From Cocos nucifera (taxonomy: Eukaryota > Streptophyta > Magnoliopsida > Arecales > Arecaceae), in assembly GCA_006176705.1 (NCBI GenBank), contig QRFJ01000306.1, positions 496,001-560,000 of the forward strand: a stretch of 64,000 nucleotides of DNA. The letters are read 5' to 3'. Under the pieces are notes generated by a model that was not told the origin of the DNA, searched no databases, and saw nothing but the letters and a program-made list of their open reading frames with translations. The number at the start of each line of letters is the position of its first letter. The stretch's first letter is position 1. The position numbers and the translations under genes are program-made. Below, piece by piece: positions 62,500 to 64,000 of this stretch.

Positions 62500-62835
62500 T
62501 TTGAAAACGAGGGCTATCCGAGGACACCTCGTTTGAAAACATGGGCTATTCGAGAACACCTTGTTTAAGAACGAGGATTCTTCTCTTTTTGGTGCTATCT
62601 CATTTGAAAACGAGGGCACGCTGTCTTTTGGTGCTTTCTTGTTTGAAAATGAGGGCACGTTGTCCTTTGGTGCTTTCTCGTTTGAAAATGAGGGCACATC
62701 GTTTTTTGGTATTTTCTTGTTTGAAAATCGTTTGAAAACAAGAGCACGTCGTCTTTTGGTGCTTTCTCGTTTGAAAACGAGGGCACGCTGTCTTCTGGTG
62801 CTTTCTTGTTTGAAAACAAGGACACATCGTCTTTT
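62500..62835. repeat. 39-bp minisatellite, about seven units plus partials
   Basis: Units contain TTTGAAAACGAGGGCACG and CTGTCTTTTGGTGCTTTC. Period 39 is seen between 62621, 62660 and 62699, with an 11-base duplication near 62730. Because 39 is a multiple of three, frames stay open on both strands; the plus frame repeats SFENEGTLSFGAF. Confidence 0.85.
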
Positions 62836-62944
62836 ATTTCACTGAATAGTTAAGATTGGACTTAAATATCTCATGCGACTATCTGGAAATTAATTCTAAC
62901 ACAAATTGTTATTTGAAAAGAACTTTTCATATATTCAGTCAAAA
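62836..62944. other. spacer between minisatellite and integrase stop
   Basis: Short AT-rich spacer, no signal seen. Confidence 0.4.
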
Positions 62945-64000
62945 TCATTGATAATATATCTTCAGATTTTCAGCATTCCATGGCCGAGGTAGTGAGGTTC
63001 CGTCCGATAGCTTCAATCGGTAGGTGCCGGGTCTGACAACTTCCACTTCATAAGGACTTTCCCAGTTCAGTTTCAGCTTATCCTGTATGGTCGGTTGGGA
63101 GACCTCCGCCTTGTATAGCACTAAATCTCCGACTCTAAAGTGCTTTCCCCTAACTCGAGAGTTGTAGTACTGAGCCACTTTATGTTGATATGCTGTCATT
63201 TTGATCCTGGCTTTTCTCGGGCTTCCTCCAACAGGTCGAGGTTCGCTTGGAGGTCATCTGGGTTGCTTTGCTCATTGAAGTTTTCCACTCGTGCTGAAGG
63301 TAATCCGATCTCGATTGGTATAACGGCTTCAGTCCCAAATGCTAGATTGAATGGAGTTTTTTTGATAGTTCTTTGGATGGTTCGGTAAGCTCGCAGCACA
63401 TGATGAAGCTTGTCCACCCATAAGCCTTTTGCTTTGTCAAGCCAAGTTTTCATGCCCTGCAACAAAGTTCGATTTGTTACCTTGGCTTCTCCATTTGCTT
63501 GAGGGTGACTCACCGAAGTGAGATGATGCGATATATGTAGATCCTCGCAGAATTTGGCAAACTTTTCCCCGGTGAATTGGCGGCCATTATCCATGATCAG
63601 CACCTTCAGCAATCCAAATCGGCATATGATTGATTTTCAGACGAAATCTGTCACTCTGGTTTCGGTAATGCGAGTGAGCGGTTCAACCTCTACCCATTTA
63701 ATGAAATAGTTTACTGCAACCAGTAAGAATTTTTGCTGCCTCGATGCCATTAGGAACAGTCCAAGGATGTCCATTCCCCAGTGTGCGAATAGCCAGGGTG
63801 CACTTATGGGGATTAACGACGCCATCGATCGTCGTTGAATGTTGGAGTTTCTCTGGCATCGGTCACATTTTCTGACCAGATCGATTGCATCTTGTTGCAT
63901 TGTTGGCCAGTAGTATCTCTATCGAAGCAATTTGTTGGATAATGACCTTGCTCCCAAATGATTCTTGTAGATCACTTCATGTACTTCTCGCAAGGCATAG
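62945..64000 (-). pseudogene. gypsy integrase, C-terminal part of pol, cut by the window end
   Basis: Minus strand. Zinc-binding His-His (EVHEVIYKNH) near 63980-63950 and CDRCQ near 63860; catalytic Asp in GMDILG (about 63770), Asp in IMDNGRQF (about 63590) and Glu in NGEAKVTNR (about 63490) are all present. The C-terminal tail (FRVGDLVLYKAEVSQP; WNAENLKIYYQ) ends at 62945. One in-frame stop (near 63637) and a one-base frameshift near 63205 break it. No chromodomain is visible after the tail. Confidence 0.88.

Larger units (their letters stand above)
56707..64000 (-). mobile_element. Ty3-gypsy retrotransposon, Tat-like layout, 3' half, continues beyond the window
   Basis: On the minus strand from the window end: integrase (64000-62945), a minisatellite (about 62835-62500), an antisense open region (59950-62270 plus), then a 3' LTR with its TATA box at 56921-56912. 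The left end TGTCTGTCGTTGC at 56707 abuts interrupted copia coding sequence. An antisense gene between pol and the 3' LTR is known in the Tat lineage (Grande, RIRE2). Gag, protease and reverse transcriptase lie outside the window. Confidence 0.8.

Noticed and set aside
1..64000. tRNA, rRNA or a novel defence-type gene cluster
   Set aside because: I saw no cloverleaf-type or rRNA-like sequence and no operon-like group of genes; this is ordinary repeat-rich plant DNA apart from the items listed.

Overview
This is plant nuclear DNA: AT-rich, intron-bearing and dominated by transposable elements. The only clearly complete protein gene encodes a B-box/CCT (CONSTANS-like) zinc-finger protein. Protein flavour and retroelement types suggest a monocot, possibly a palm, but the sequence alone does not settle the species. 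Layout: 1-782 holds the broken N-terminal part of a CACTA (En/Spm) transposase on the minus strand. 783-4378 and 14780-15852 hold degenerate repeats, a GC-rich block and a very long inverted repeat whose right end carries the CACTA terminus. A 10.4-kb Ty1-copia element with 2289-bp LTRs (4379-14779) sits inside the right arm of that inverted repeat. 15853-23145 is gene-poor, with about 2.4 tandem units of about 1.1 kb, a foldback repeat and a dispersed direct duplication. || 23146-34000 holds the CONSTANS-like gene (minus strand, four coding exons, 419 residues) with its 5' untranslated exon and an upstream block rich in G-boxes and CCAAT boxes. 39968-50836 holds the same sequence again; from about 24045/40881 onward I saw no difference between the two. 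Between them, 34027-39966 is a third, noisy rendering of the middle of the locus, peppered with single-base insertions and deletions in exons and introns alike. The simplest reading is one locus whose two overlapping contig ends were not merged, with the false gap filled by uncorrected long-read sequence. The three gene copies should not be counted as a tandem family without checking. || 50837-53157 is AT-rich sequence with a degenerate repeat of about 240 bp. At 53158-53242 lies what looks like the first coding exon of a second gene on the plus strand. Its presumed first intron is filled by a nest: a truncated copia element (about 54666-56706) is interrupted by a minus-strand Ty3-gypsy element (56707 to the window end). 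The gypsy element has a Tat-like layout: integrase, a 39-bp minisatellite, an antisense coiled-coil reading region with a similarity to the 'putative gypsy type transposon' family, then the 3' LTR, which may itself hold a solo LTR. || Working together: the CONSTANS-like protein is expected to be a nuclear, light- or clock-linked transcriptional regulator. All retroelement reading frames here are broken or incomplete. I found no RNA genes and no CRISPR arrays.
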